A DNA stretch of 64,000 nt from Allacma fusca (GCA_947179485.1 OX359248.1:28281378-28345377), one strand, 5' to 3'. Shown: positions 23,051 through 34,755, counted from the stretch's first letter. Program-made: numbers and translations. The notes: a model not told the origin generated them from the sequence alone.

Positions 23051-25169
23051 ATTGGATTGTAGACAGTCTTTAATTAAAGACATGGATAATTATTACAGAC
23101 ATGGATAATTTACTACATAATGTATGCATTCATACGTAATTTGTACATTTATGTAAAACTCAAAAGAAAGTAGAAGAAGTAAAGAAGTAAAAAATTACTA
23201 ACAATAAGAGTATGTACCATAATTTTTATTCTGAACTGCAATTCATTAGTGAAAGTACTGTGTATGCGTTTCTGATACCAATGTTGGGTCGTAAATGAAT
23301 TGTCCAGGTGTCTTTGTAAAAATACGTGGTACAACAAAAGGAAAAAAATGAATCCGATTTTAATACCTTGGATTTTAAGCCAATTAACTTAACATGTAAT
23401 ACAAAAACAATGAAAAGTCGCAACTTTTACCAGAACTGGAACTTGAAATGTATGGGTAGTTAGTAGTTATGCTTGGAAAGTGTAAAACGGAGGATTATTA
23501 TCTTATCTTATGTATGTAACAATTATTAGAGTTTCCATTGTGTTTACCAAGTTAACAGAAAAACCTTTTTATTATTCAGCAATAAGCACACTGATAACAG
23601 TTTTTTATTTTAACAAGTTAGCACGTTTCCAGCACCAGAGATGAAAGTCAGAAGGTTTTCATCTGTCGAATTTCCCGTAATTACGTCAGTCACGTTGATA
23701 TTATTTTACAATTAGTCATAAATTTGACACAATCCGTATAGAATCATTAGCATTTACAATTAGCCTAGGAATCACAGCATTACCAAATAACGCATCAGTG
23801 TATCTAGTGAACTTCGTACATTTACTCTTGTTAGCAACAATTATTTATAGAAGCCACGTTATAAATTCCGGTAGGAATTGTAAATTCCTGATCCTGAAGC
23901 GCTTCCAGTTGCACGAGTGTACCGATTGTATCCATTCACTTATTTGACAGTGATATTATTTTTATAGAACGGGATTATACAGATTCAGCAGATCACTCTT
24001 AAATAATACATAGAGTTTTTAAGCAAGAATAATTCTGGCTGTAATAAATTCTTGCAGTAGCATTTTAAAGATTACAATATTACTTACTTCATATTCATCA
24101 TAACTTAATTTAATTTTGCTTCTTGCTCATGCAGTATAAGTACGGCAAAATTATTAGCAATATGTGATATTTTATAATTATTAGCACAATGTAAATGCCT
24201 TGTAACTCCTTCAAGTTATCAGGGTACCTTGAACTTTGATAAGATTCTAAATAAGTTTATTTCAAGTTTCTTTTTAAAACCTATGAAACGTTAATAAATT
24301 AGTGTTAGGTCACTACGGTACAACATTTCCTTTATCTGAGAAGTGGAGAAACCGGCATTAGCGATATTTCAATACTGACCGGTGAATATACTACATGTCT
24401 GCTAATATGTAGTTCGCAGGTGAATTTCTTCTGAGTCTCCCTTCTTTGTGTTTGGATTAATTTTAAATTCCAGGGTCTACCCCTGGAAAATCCTATTCTA
24501 CTCCTGGTTAACCTTTTCCCCCTGCAGAAATTAATATCTGGTCTTGTCCGGCTTACCTATATCGAGTTGATTTTGAAATACATAATTGAGTTAAATTATT
24601 TATTTACATGTATTCGCTGGACCCCGGGGTTAAAGCCCCAGTTTCGTTTGCTGTATTTTTTGGACAGGTCATTTATCCATGTTACTGGATCAAGCTAAAC
24701 ATCACCCCTATCACCAACTGAAAGTTCCCATTAAATTAAAGTACAGGGTTCACTTAAAGTTTTGTCCCGTTTATATTATTTAGGTTTAATTAATTATCTC
24801 TTTTGTGTTTCTTAAATTGGAATGACGCTTCTTAGTACTGGCACCATCACAAGCGTAATAGCCAGTCATTGTTTTAAGAAAACATCTGAGAATTGTATTC
24901 ATTGAAAGCGTATGCACAAAAATTCTCTAAAATATCAAATTAAATCAGTTGAGTACGAACAATTTTCAGTCCACCCATCAGTCATAATTTGTTGGTGGTT
25001 AACATCAAATATATTTTGTACTGCAAAACTGTATGCACAGAAATGCAGAAGAAGAAAATGCAAATACAAGATCTGGAATGGAATGGAGCTGTTTGATTTT
25101 GTGATTGTATTTGCTGAAATTTTGAAGACATAGTTCTCATTTCCCATATTCTGATTCATGCAATTTCTC
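23051..25169. other. Intergenic, nothing recognised
   Basis: About 2.1 kb of A+T-rich DNA. Small frames (for example 24912-25133) lack homology I can recognise and have overlapping antisense frames of equal length, typical of chance. Confidence 0.35.
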
Positions 25170-25496
25170 GTCCTCCAACAATTAGACCTTGAATAGTCTT
25201 ATATTATTAGTGTTAAAACAAACCAACATATCATAACACTCAAGCTGATTTCCCGATTTTCGGCAATCCCTCCGTTTTCTTCCATTTTTAATTGAGTAAT
25301 CCCGCGTGTAAGCTCAAATTCATACACTTGGATTTTCTATTAATTTAAATATATCATTATATTACTAACGAGTTACTAACGTGTGTAAGCACGTGTGTAA
25401 GCTCAAAATGATACGCATGGATTTTCTATTAATTTAAATATATCATTATATTAGTAACGACTTATGTATTTAGTAGTTATGGTTTTTTGGCATTAC
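25170..25496. repeat. Array 3' flank, partner of 13585-13842
   Basis: Aligned flank downstream of the last exon of carbonic anhydrase copy 5. Here a phrase with CGTGTAAGCTCAAA...ATTTTCTATTAATTTAAATATATC is itself doubled (about 25305-25360 and 25385-25450). Confidence 0.65.
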
Positions 25497-28400
25497 CCTA
25501 TTGTTTAGTTGCTGAATTGGTCTAAAAATCTCCTGCATAGGCTTGTTTTGTTCATCCAATACTTCTCGAAATTGTTGTAGCTGTAGCAAATAAATAAATA
25601 AATAAATATGACTTTCCTAGTATCTAACATTTTTAAGGGAATCTTCTGAAACATATTTGCTTTATATAATACATATGGAGACGTCCCTAGAGGATGAAAA
25701 GGATCCCATGTAGCACCGTTTGTGATAGTCACGTTCAGATATGGCAAAACAATTCACTACCAATAATATAACGTGAAATTTGATGAAAATTTACGTTATG
25801 CATGAAACGTGTATAAATAATTATTCGTATTACGTAACAAAATATTTTCGTAGGACCAGTAACATTTACGTGAATAAAAATTCCGAATTTTAACGTTATT
25901 GCATTAACTAGATTACTACCACTGGCACCAAGCATGCGCATCGATTTGGCGCGATTGAACCTCGAAACAAAGAAATTTAGCCATTTATCGTTGTCGACAT
26001 CTTGGCCGCATGTTTCAGTGAAACCGTGGAAAGGAAAATTGCACTGCCTGTGGATCATCAACTATCAAAGGTAAAATTATAATTTTTGAAATTTAGTATG
26101 AAAAAATATAGTACAAGGCATACCAGAAGAATTGAATTACGACACGCTCAAGATTATTCGCATTTAATCGAAACTGATAGGTGTGTGAGTAATTTAGAAA
26201 AAGCAGACATAAGTGCAAATGAGCTTGTTTGCAGTGAAATTAATATTGCTCCTGACCAACTATATTCATCATTACATTTGCAACAGTTAGTGGCCAATTG
26301 TGAAAATGAAGAAATTGCAAAAGAAGTAAACAACCCACAAGAAAAATTTGTTTGCGGACTAAAACAGTGGGCAATTGTTGAAAATATTTCTCATTCATCT
26401 CTTCGGAAGCTTCTACAAAATATCAACACGAATTTACACTTAAGTCTTCCCAATGATCCAAGAACATTTTTGGGCACTCCCAGGTCAACTATTAAACGAA
26501 AGGTAGTTCCAGGACATTATGTCCACATCGGTCTCAAAGCATGCCTTGAAAACGAATTAGATTGCAGTTCTTCCAGTGTCACCCATATTAGTGTGAACAT
26601 TAATATTGATGGTCTACCCTTGACAAAAAGTTCCAATAGCCAGGTGTGGCCAATACAGGGCCAGATTAGTGATGCAGTTAACCGAAAGCCCTTTGTCATA
26701 GGAATTTACCACGGATTTAGCAAGCCCAAGAACAGCAATGAATTTCTTTTCGATTTTATTCAAGAAGCTAAAGAAATTTTAACTCACGGAATTAAAATAA
26801 AAGGAAAACAATTTTCATTTTCAATAAAATCTTTTATTGCGGACGCTCCAGCTCGCTCTTTTATCACAAGAACTGTAGGACATAATGGTTATTTTGGATG
26901 CTTAAAATGTGATCAAAAAGGATTTTACTATAACAGACGGGTTGTTTTCGAAAATGAAGTACGAAATTTACGAAGTGATGCGTTCTATAAGCGTGGTGAT
27001 TATAGTGCAAATATACTTAATGAAATAAATGTTGGATTTTGTTCACAATTTCCATTTGATTATCTACATTTAGTATTATTAGGTGTGACAAAAAAATGCC
27101 TAACATTATGGTCACATAGCAAGACGAAAAAAGGTCGACTGAGTAGGAGACAGCTAATCGAAATATCGTCAAGGCTGACAAAAAAAAAAAAATATATTAC
27201 AAAAGAATTTAGTAGAAAACCCAGAGGATTATCAGAGCTGGGGAGATGGAAGTGTACAGAACTACGATTATTTTTATTGTACTTATCTCCTGTAGTTTTA
27301 AAAGGTGTTTTAGCTGACAATTATTTTGATCATTTTATGTGTTTTCAGTGCGCGATACTTATTTTAAGCTGCGATAATTTTTTAAAAGAATATTTAAGTT
27401 ACGCTAAAGAACTACTAGAATATTTTGTTGCCGAATTTCAAGATTTTTACGGATTTGAATATCTGTCATTTAATATCCACGGCTTACTCCATTTACCTGA
27501 TGATTGCGAACGGTTTGGAAATTTAGACAGGTTTTCCTCATTCCCATTTGAGAACAATTTGCAAATGATTAAAAAACTTGTTCGGGGTAAAAAGCACCCA
27601 TTGCAAGAAATTGTAAGAAGAATTGCAGAAATACGGAATATTTCAGTTCAATCAAGCAGCCAAGCAACTAAAGCGAGTGTTGATGATAAAAACAATGTAT
27701 ACGTAAATTCTACTGTAATAACTTTGAGAACGCCAGATAATTTTTGCCAACTTTTTTCCGGAAAAATTGTGAAAATAAATAAAATCTTGGAAGATGATGG
27801 CATAAAATTCATCTACGGTGTAGAGTTTTCCCACAAAGAAGATTTTTACACTAAGCCTTGTTTGTCCGGAGATTTAGACGTGTTTAAAATTAAATTTTCT
27901 AAACGGCGAACAATACCAAAGTTTAAAGTTCAAGATATCAAGTGTAAGGTTATGTTGGTTTTTTAAAAACCGAATACTTTTATTTCGTTTCCAGTTCTAC
28001 ATTCAGCTGCGCCATGAAGTATTACGTCGTTAATTTTCCGACCGAATCTGCTATTGAGGTTGTTCCTGAGTCTTGGATCAATAATTCCCAACGAAATTGC
28101 TTTTGGCCACCATCGTTTGGTGTCGGTGCCAATAATCCCTCACTTTCTAAATATCTGGTTCCTGAGAAGGATGCCTGGCAAAATGAGCCCATTGACGATT
28201 TTTACGGTCCATATGGTAAACAATTTTATAATTAAACTTATTAGTAATCTCAAAATGTAGAACGATATTTTTTTTATATTCTTACTACTTCATATTTTTT
28301 CCTAACATTTTAGACTCAGAGCTGGAAGCTCGAAAGAAGGCCAAGAGACTCTCGGAGCCAGATTGTGAAACAACGGACTACGAAGCTCCTAGAAAAAGAA

Positions 28401-31400
28401 AAGTGCCAACAAAATATCGGGTAGATTCTGAAAGCATCCTGTTGACACCACGAACGGAGATTCCCAGAAAGGGTGTGATAAAATCATTTCCATCAAAGCT
28501 TCCGGGGAAAAAATCACCGCAGCAGACTTCGGTTAACCAATCACCTGTGGGAATTGCGAAGCGTGGGCTTCCATTTACTATTACCGAAGGTAATGAGCCC
28601 AAAACTCTTCTAGTGGCAGGGAACAAAAGTTCGCCGTCAAGTAGTGCACTTCGTGCATTTACAGGAACAAGTGGAGAACACTTTGAAAAAAATCTGGATA
28701 CGTTTCTAACACTAATTCAGGTAATATTTATTCTAGTGTATACGTGTTTTCTTTTCTTGGGTTTAAAATTTAGGTGGCGTCAGCCACCTACTAAAGTACC
28801 CTTGTCCGTACGTCCGTGTGTCCATACGCACGAAGTCTCAAAAACTACTGAACCGACTGTAATGACATTTTTATGGACTTTATTTTTTCAACATTAAGAC
28901 TGAGATTGTATTTGGTTGAAATTGGCCGGATAGGTTTGAGAAAATAATACTTGAAATTTCGTAGTCAAATCTCAAAAACTGATAAATCGAAATCATTAAA
29001 ATTGTTTCTGTAAATTGTTTATGTGAATCTAATAATTATCACTTATGTTGTTTAAGTCGGCCCAACAATTTTCACGAAAAGAAAATCTGAAAAAACACCA
29101 AATTAATCCTGTTTTAACGGCGGTAGCTGACGCCAACAAATTATTACATAGCGACGACTTTTATTTAACTATTGAAATTTGCCTGTTTGTTCTTATAGAA
29201 TTTCAAAAAATTGTCGTTTCTTCTCTGGCAGTGATGAAAATACGGCTTCAGCAAATTGAAGATTCACAAACCTTGATTTTGGATCAACTCAAATCTCTTA
29301 CTTCTTTCAAAGCGAAAAGCCGCAACTTGAGTCTACCAATTTCCTCGTTTGATGAATTGTTGAAGCTTGAGAACACAATTTCTTCAGATGAAGTGAAGTA
29401 CAACGACTTGGTAATTTGAGCTATAATTTACATTATACTGGTGGATTAATATAAATTAATAAAGAATTCAAGCAGAATTAATATATTGATTATAAATGCC
29501 ATAATTGAATTTTAACAGGCTAACTCAGTTGATTGGGTCGGAGGAAAAGACGTTCGGAATAGTGTATTCAAAACCATGCAGATGCTGATGACGGACGAGG
29601 TTGCGTCAAAATTAAACTGGAAGGGGAAAAATGGAAAACATCCATTTAGCATCATGGAAATATGCACGATAGTGACAAGTAAGGCTTTAACCCTGTGTTT
29701 TATTACTTTGAATTAGTTGAGTATTAATTATTTAAAAAATTTTGTTGTAGATTTATTTAATTAGTTGCCAAGAATTTACCTGTACTACTCAATTTTATTA
29801 TATTTTATGCACATTTTGTATTGATTTTGTATTTATTGATTACAACTATTTACTTATTTTCAGATTCGGTTCATTTTTACTTTGGCAAGAAAGTTGGTAA
29901 TATGGTCCTAATTCAAACAGCAATTAAGGATTGGCTCAAAGCATCACCTAATCGTCTTAAAATGTGATTATATGAGAATAATTTCCTAGTAACATTTGTT
30001 GAATGTTTTATTATGTTTTAATTTCATTTATTTTAAAGGAAGTCAAACAAGCAACTTGCCACCGTCGGAAATAAGAAACTTGGTTGTGATGAAGTTTCCT
30101 CTGATTCATCGGACTAGTATCTTAATTAGTTACTACTATTAATATGTTGGTTAAGTACAGATTAATCTGTAATGCGGTTGTTATTGGGGCATGGATAATA
30201 ATTTTTATAATGTGTAAAGGTTTATAAAGTTTTGGAGGCGCTGTTTGTTATTCAGAATCAATTATTAAAATAATTATTAAGTATAACGTGTATTTGAGTT
30301 ACATGAGCGTTAGATTATAAATAAAAGGACCATAGTATCGTACGTCACAGGTCTCTTTCACGTCACTATATATTCATACGTCATAATTCAATCAGAAATC
30401 ACCGGCGGAAGTAACGTAATATTTCGGCTAATTTCATCACGTTATATTAGTGTTTCATTTTCACGTAATACAGTGCGGACATTCACACGCTAATTTATGT
30501 GTTTTTCACCATATCTATCCCTTTTGACAACGTTAATATAACGGAAGTTGGATGAATGCAGTAACGAAGTATTCACGCAAAATTTACGATTCGGTGCTAC
30601 ATGGGATAGTATTATTACCTGTGTCTCAGAAATCTGTTCCGTGTTTTTAATAGAGTTCCACAAAACAACTTCGGCACAGTCTGGTGTTGTTAATGATCCA
30701 TTGTATTGGAAATCATAAAACCGCTCAGTTTGCTTAGGGAGCAATTTGAGCAGATTAAGATTAGTTCCAGTAGTGTTGTGGCCAGAATTCTTCACATTAC
30801 TCAGTACCTTCAGTATCGGATCAAAAGCTGCGTTGGGGACGTTGGAAACCTTTTTGGTTACAAACGTTTCAATTTACGTTTGTTTTCAAACAAATTCAAG
30901 TAAACATGATTTATACACAAATTACATATTATGGGTTGCTATGCTTCATAAATTGTAATATATTACGTCATATACAACTCCAAACACAGCAAGAGCATTT
31001 GGTTGGTTTGACTTGATAGCTTCATTGGTACCACTGAATTCGCTTGAATAGTGAACGAAATGACCCTCCATTGCGTGTCTATACGGGAAATCAAAGCCTA
31101 CATTCAAAATTACCAACTGACTGTGAACATACGGAGTTGATTAAATGCAATCCACGTTTTCACCATACGGTGCATCGTTAAATTTGTGCTCTGATCCGCG
31201 ATTATTTTTGGAGCCCCAATGAAAATGAATTTGGCTAAATATATATCGTTTGTTTGCCAAGTTGCCTTGACCTCCTTGCAAAAAGCTTGTGGATGTAAGA
31301 TCAGCCCTGACGGATGCTTGTACTGAAAAACAAGATACATTGTTTGAATAATTATATTTTTCAAATATAATGCTCCTTAATGTTTTTATATTACAATATA

Positions 31401-31862
31401 ATATCAGTGTAAGCGTACTTGTGTGACCATTATTTTTCAAAATGAAGGCCTGATTTTTACCGTAATCTTTACTATAGTAAAGTTCAACCTTCTCAGCTTT
31501 TGAGAGATCATCGTTGCTTATATTAAAATTTATGGGGGACTGGTGTCTTCCTGTGTTGCAAACACCTCCCCACGAATTCGGACCGCAGTCTTGGGTTTCA
31601 TCATAACAGAAACTTGCTATAATAAGTAAACAAATATAAAATATACGTATATAGTAAATTACTGTACTTTTGGCGTTACTAATTAATCCACACAAAACAG
31701 CAGTGATAATAAATAATATATTTAAATATAATTAATTTTATACAAAAAATTTGCCTCAATTATAAGGATACTACAATTAGAACTGAGATACTTACCGCCG
31801 TTTGCCTTTCCTGGCATAATGACGAGGAACCCGGCGGAAAAGATTAACAATGCTAGCTTCAT
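25497..31862 (-). CDS. Secreted alpha-carbonic anhydrase, copy 5, with a transposon in an intron
   Basis: Exon 1 from 31862 encodes MKLALLIFSAGFLVIMPGK, a signal peptide. Exon 2 (about 31615-31420) has CGPNSWGGVC and QSPINFN. Exon 3 (about 31325-31185) has IFSQIHFHWGSKN. Exon 4 (31078-30967) has HAMEGHFVHYSSEF. Exon 5 (30849-30619) has YNGSLTTPDCAEVVLWNS and ends at a GTAATA donor. Exon 6 (25580-25497) has EIFRPIQQLNNR after a CTACAG acceptor. All three zinc histidines and the active-site threonine are present. The intron between exons 5 and 6 holds a 4.9-kb DNA transposon 12 bp from the donor, read in the opposite sense. Exons and splice sites are untouched, so the gene could still be made if the 5-kb intron is spliced. 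Exon 6 ends in the donor shared by the family. Confidence 0.88.
25705..25900. repeat. Left terminus: inverted repeat plus seven ACGT sites
   Basis: Terminal CCCATGTAGCACCG is followed by ACGT cores at 25731, 25771, 25793, 25807, 25832, 25868 and 25893, mostly within TTACGT, ACGTGA or AACGTTA. These are candidate transposase or companion-protein binding sites. Confidence 0.7.
26086..27966 (+). CDS. Transposase of the two-gene element
   Basis: An unbroken 626-aa frame without introns. It matches, from memory, a large family of invertebrate uncharacterised transposase-domain proteins. The visible landmarks are INIDGLPLTKSSNSQVWPIQ near residue 185, an FIADAPARSFI segment near 250, the GYFGCLKCDQKGFY cysteine pair near 270, FDYLHLVLLGVTKKCL near 325 and FENNLQMIKKLVRGKKHPL near 490. 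Aspartates in IDGLP, ADAPAR and FDYLHL fit an RNase-H-fold DDE/D catalytic core, though I cannot assign the triad firmly. The start could also be the ATG four codons in. The gene is co-oriented with the DUF4806 gene 47 bp downstream, and both lie within the same terminal repeats. The intact frame suggests recent activity. Confidence 0.88.
   Translation: MKFSMKKYSTRHTRRIELRHAQDYSHLIETDRCVSNLEKADISANELVCSEINIAPDQLYSSLHLQQLVANCENEEIAKEVNNPQEKFVCGLKQWAIVENISHSSLRKLLQNINTNLHLSLPNDPRTFLGTPRSTIKRKVVPGHYVHIGLKACLENELDCSSSSVTHISVNINIDGLPLTKSSNSQVWPIQGQISDAVNRKPFVIGIYHGFSKPKNSNEFLFDFIQEAKEILTHGIKIKGKQFSFSIKSFIADAPARSFITRTVGHNGYFGCLKCDQKGFYYNRRVVFENEVRNLRSDAFYKRGDYSANILNEINVGFCSQFPFDYLHLVLLGVTKKCLTLWSHSKTKKGRLSRRQLIEISSRLTKKKKYITKEFSRKPRGLSELGRWKCTELRLFLLYLSPVVLKGVLADNYFDHFMCFQCAILILSCDNFLKEYLSYAKELLEYFVAEFQDFYGFEYLSFNIHGLLHLPDDCERFGNLDRFSSFPFENNLQMIKKLVRGKKHPLQEIVRRIAEIRNISVQSSSQATKASVDDKNNVYVNSTVITLRTPDNFCQLFSGKIVKINKILEDDGIKFIYGVEFSHKEDFYTKPCLSGDLDVFKIKFSKRRTIPKFKVQDIKCKVMLVF
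28014..30117 (+). CDS. DUF4806 companion protein of the transposon
   Basis: Spliced gene with exons at 28014-28215, 28314-28720, 29057-29410, 29519-29678 and 29864-29963, and probably 30039-30117. The joins are in frame (GPY to DSELEARK; NDL to ANSVDW; IVT to NSVHFYFG). The start MKYYVVNFPTESAIEVVPES and the WPP that follows fit the N terminus usual for arthropod DUF4806 proteins. A basic, proline-rich middle follows (EAPRKRKVPTKYR), which could be a nuclear signal. The C-terminal half is the DUF4806 domain: LPISSFDELLKLENTIS, VDWVGGKDVRNSVFKTMQ, LNWKGKNGKHPFSI, TAIKDWLKASPNR. The last small exon adds an acidic SSDSSD tail; without it the protein stops at 29967. DUF4806 has no known reaction; a DNA-binding or transposition-helper role is inferred from its place in the element. 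The third exon's left border is the least certain. Confidence 0.82.
30340..30605. repeat. Right terminus: inverted repeat plus seven ACGT sites
   Basis: ACGT cores at 30342, 30360, 30378, 30414, 30439, 30463 and 30530, the first three at exactly 18-bp spacing, then the terminal CGGTGCTACATGGG. Mirrors the left terminus in number of sites. Confidence 0.7.
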
Positions 31863-33059
31863 TTTTCTATATTTACAAAACATCATAAGCCGTGGTGTAT
31901 ACACATAAGCATACAGGATGTACATCATATACATTTCATTTTTGACAATATATGCTCAGACATGGGTGAGAATACAGATAATTCGAGATTCCTTTTCAGT
32001 CGCTAAATGAGATTACAGTAAAAATGAGAGGGGTAGATTTATGGTGCTACAGAAGGGATCCCAATTAGGGTTGTATAATTGAGTCCAGGGTTGCACAATT
32101 CAAAACGTCACGGAATTTATGGCTGAGCATTTTCATTTAACCTCATTTTGGGCATATACATATATGACAGCTTGGACATTTTGGGCATATTCAATCCAGG
32201 GCAGGCATTTTGGGCGTATTCGCCCCGATGTTGTGGAGTATGTAGCTTAGCTACCTATTGGTTTTATGCATTACATGTTGCTCAACAACATTTGCCCCTC
32301 ACAAGGTTCTCCAAGATTTAACCAAGCTCCATAATCGCAAGAAATTAACAATGTTATCCTTACCGTTTAATCGAATTAAGCTAGATCAGCACTACATGTG
32401 GACGGAGAAGTGGTTGCTATATAGTTACTCCTCTTATTTCTGACTTGAAATCCAGCGTCAAGGATTTCTGGAATCAGAAACGTTGGAACAACGACTGCAA
32501 ATTAATAGTCTTGCACGAAGGGATGATTCAAGTACCAAAAGACTTGAGAAGCTCCTGCGGTCATATCCGCGAAGTTTGGACGAAGTTTGGAGTGCTGAAG
32601 GGGGCTGAACGATTTAAATTGATTTTTGTAGTTTCTTTGGTTTCATGATCAGAATGTCTGTAATTTGTTGATCGATCATTTTGAAAAAAATACGGTGTAG
32701 ATCTGCAAGAAAATTTTGCACACAAAACTACATTCGACAATAAATTGTCTAGCTTAGTTAGATCTGGAGAACCTAATGAAGCAAAGGTTATTGAGCATCC
32801 CATATATCACAAAGTAGTATGTTGCAAGTTAAAAACGACAACTTTCTGAAAAAATTATAATTTAATTAATTGTATTTTGTTGTAAGAAGAATCAAACCTT
32901 TTCTTGCAAATATGAAGCAAATGGTTTAAAAAACTGACATCTACACCATAATTTGAGTTTCAAAACTCGACTCTTATTTTTGACTGCTAAGATCATGAAT
33001 CATGATGTTTTACTTGGGCTGGTGAATACAACTTTCAATGTAGATACGTTTATTTTGCT
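31863..33059. other. Intergenic with GGGCAT motif cluster
   Basis: At about 32140-32230 the phrase CATTTTGGGC recurs four times with GGGCATATTC or GGGCGTATTC variants. Similar phrases fill a small element at 52032-52188. I could not find clear ends or target duplications here. The 67-codon frame at 32445-32648 has no recognisable domain. Confidence 0.4.
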
Positions 33060-34213
33060 TGCTACGCAAGCTTTGACTTTTAAAATCCTTTATCCTTTAT
33101 ACTAATTTGAAAGTGATTGTCTTGATGATGATGATAGTGCCAGTCGTCACTTACGTACATGACAATGACATGTTGAAGCATAGCGGTTCATTTTTTTTCT
33201 TTTATTCATGCAAAAAACGCTTTAATTTTTATTTTAAAGAATTTATTTGCACGAATGAAAAAAAATAATCTCTATTCTTTTTTAACATTTCTTTTTTGTT
33301 TACTTGGACAGGCTTAAATTATAGTAACCAAATGTTACTACAACTTCATCCGGTTCAAGTCAACAAAAAACAATGCCATTTTAGATTACAAACCAGAAAA
33401 AATTAAAAAAGAGAGAAAAGAAATTCCGCACTGCTAAATAAGTTACCAACAAGTTACTACCTTGCATCTTGGAATTTATATGGTTAATTCGAATCAACTA
33501 CTATTTGCTTATTGTGTACGCCTTTGAATATTTAGTACAGTTTGGCTAATATTGATTGGTCATCGTCTTTTAACTACCACGAAGTATTCTAACTTTGAAT
33601 ATGAGAGTAATTTAGAGTATAAGAGTAACTTTGGGGTACACCAACACATGTCAGGCATAAAATTAATTTAAATGATGTAGCTTTATGCATTGACCGCGTC
33701 CTGGATTACTAAAAAATTGACACTCATGGTCAAAAATTAGGGTCTTATAGATTTATTATGTTAGGGATAGCTAATATTTTGTGGTCAATTCTTATAATTT
33801 TAATAATGGGTTCCAGCAAAAAGCATATAAACAAAGACAATTTTAAATTTCAAACATTTGCACAGCTGAAATAATTTAATTACTATTTTATTAGTACCCT
33901 GTAGAGCACCTGTTTACTGAAATATTGTCAAAAACACATTTAGGCCACGGAAAACTTTGAGAACAATAATTCTAAAAATTATTCTTTGAGTACCGACTTC
34001 ACGTAATAAAAAGAGAGGCTTCAGTTTTTAAAAATCAGCTAATTGTATTTTGACCAGTCTGTGGCAATGTTGCTAACATAAATAGGATGGTTTTAGTTTT
34101 CCTAAGAGTTGTTTTTATATCTAGCTACTAAGCCAGTTCCATTCGATGTTTAATTGTGACTACAGATGAAGCCAATACAACAGTGAAGTTACTTCAAAAA
34201 CCTATATACGAAA

Positions 34214-34755
34214 CAGGGTTGGGGGTTTTTTTGTTTTTTTTCAAAAAAACCAAACAACCAGGTTTTTTTGGTTTAAACCGGGTTTTTTTGGTTTAAACCA
34301 GGTTTTTTTGGTTTAAACAAATTTTCAATCCAAAACATTCGTTAATATGCAAAAACATGTGAATTTGAACAACTTTACTTATTTCCCAAACTCAGTAAGT
34401 ATCACAAAGCATTAAATATTTAATAATTTAGATATAATTTTAACGATAACTGTGCAGCATAAACACAAGTTTGGCATTTTTCATTGTACAAACGATACCG
34501 AATTTCCAAATGTACAATTTCCAAATGTACAAGACTAAAAGCTAATAGTATTATTTACTTCACTAAAGTTTAACTACACAATATCACAGTAACTGCACAA
34601 GTTTTGCGCACGACGAAATATAAGCATTTTGGATTGAAAATATTAAACGTTTAGGTGTTTGGTTTAAACCATTGGTTTTTATAAAAAAACCGTTTGGTTT
34701 AAACCGTGGTTTAAACCATGGTTTAAATCATTTGGTTTAAACCAAACCAACCCTG
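34214..34755. mobile_element. Non-autonomous hAT-type element, GGTTTAAACC family
   Basis: Ends CAGGGTTGG and CCAACCCTG, flanked on both sides by ATACGAAA (34206-34213 and 34756-34763). The outer parts are built from repeats of TTTTTTTGGTTTAAACC, several copies on the left (34220-34320) and several on the right (34660-34745). No coding capacity. The paralogous segment near 36070-36085 has a single copy of the target and no insert, so this is a documented insertion. Confidence 0.92.

Larger units (their letters stand above)
25705..30605 (+). mobile_element. Two-gene DNA transposon with DUF4806 companion
   Basis: The ends are the perfect inverted repeat CCCATGTAGCACCG (25705-25718 and 30592-30605), each bordered by AT, which may be a 2-bp target duplication or two more terminal bases. 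Inside the ends lie seven ACGT sites on the left (25731-25896) and seven on the right (30342-30533), a subterminal arrangement like that of EnSpm/CACTA elements. Two plus-strand genes follow each other: a 626-aa transposase (26086-27966) and a spliced DUF4806 protein (28014-30117). Both look intact, so the element may be autonomous. It sits in the intron of carbonic anhydrase copy 5. The ends do not begin CACTA and I cannot fix the superfamily from sequence alone; a relation to EnSpm/CACTA or another RNase-H-fold group is open. Confidence 0.88.

Noticed and set aside
25931-26061. Possible extra carbonic anhydrase exon or host exon left of the transposase
   Set aside because: The stretch lies inside the transposon ends and reads antisense to the leader; nothing matches carbonic anhydrase.
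26517-27834. Minus-strand frames inside the transposase
   Set aside because: Shadows of the 626-aa transposase frame; no domains or splice sites.
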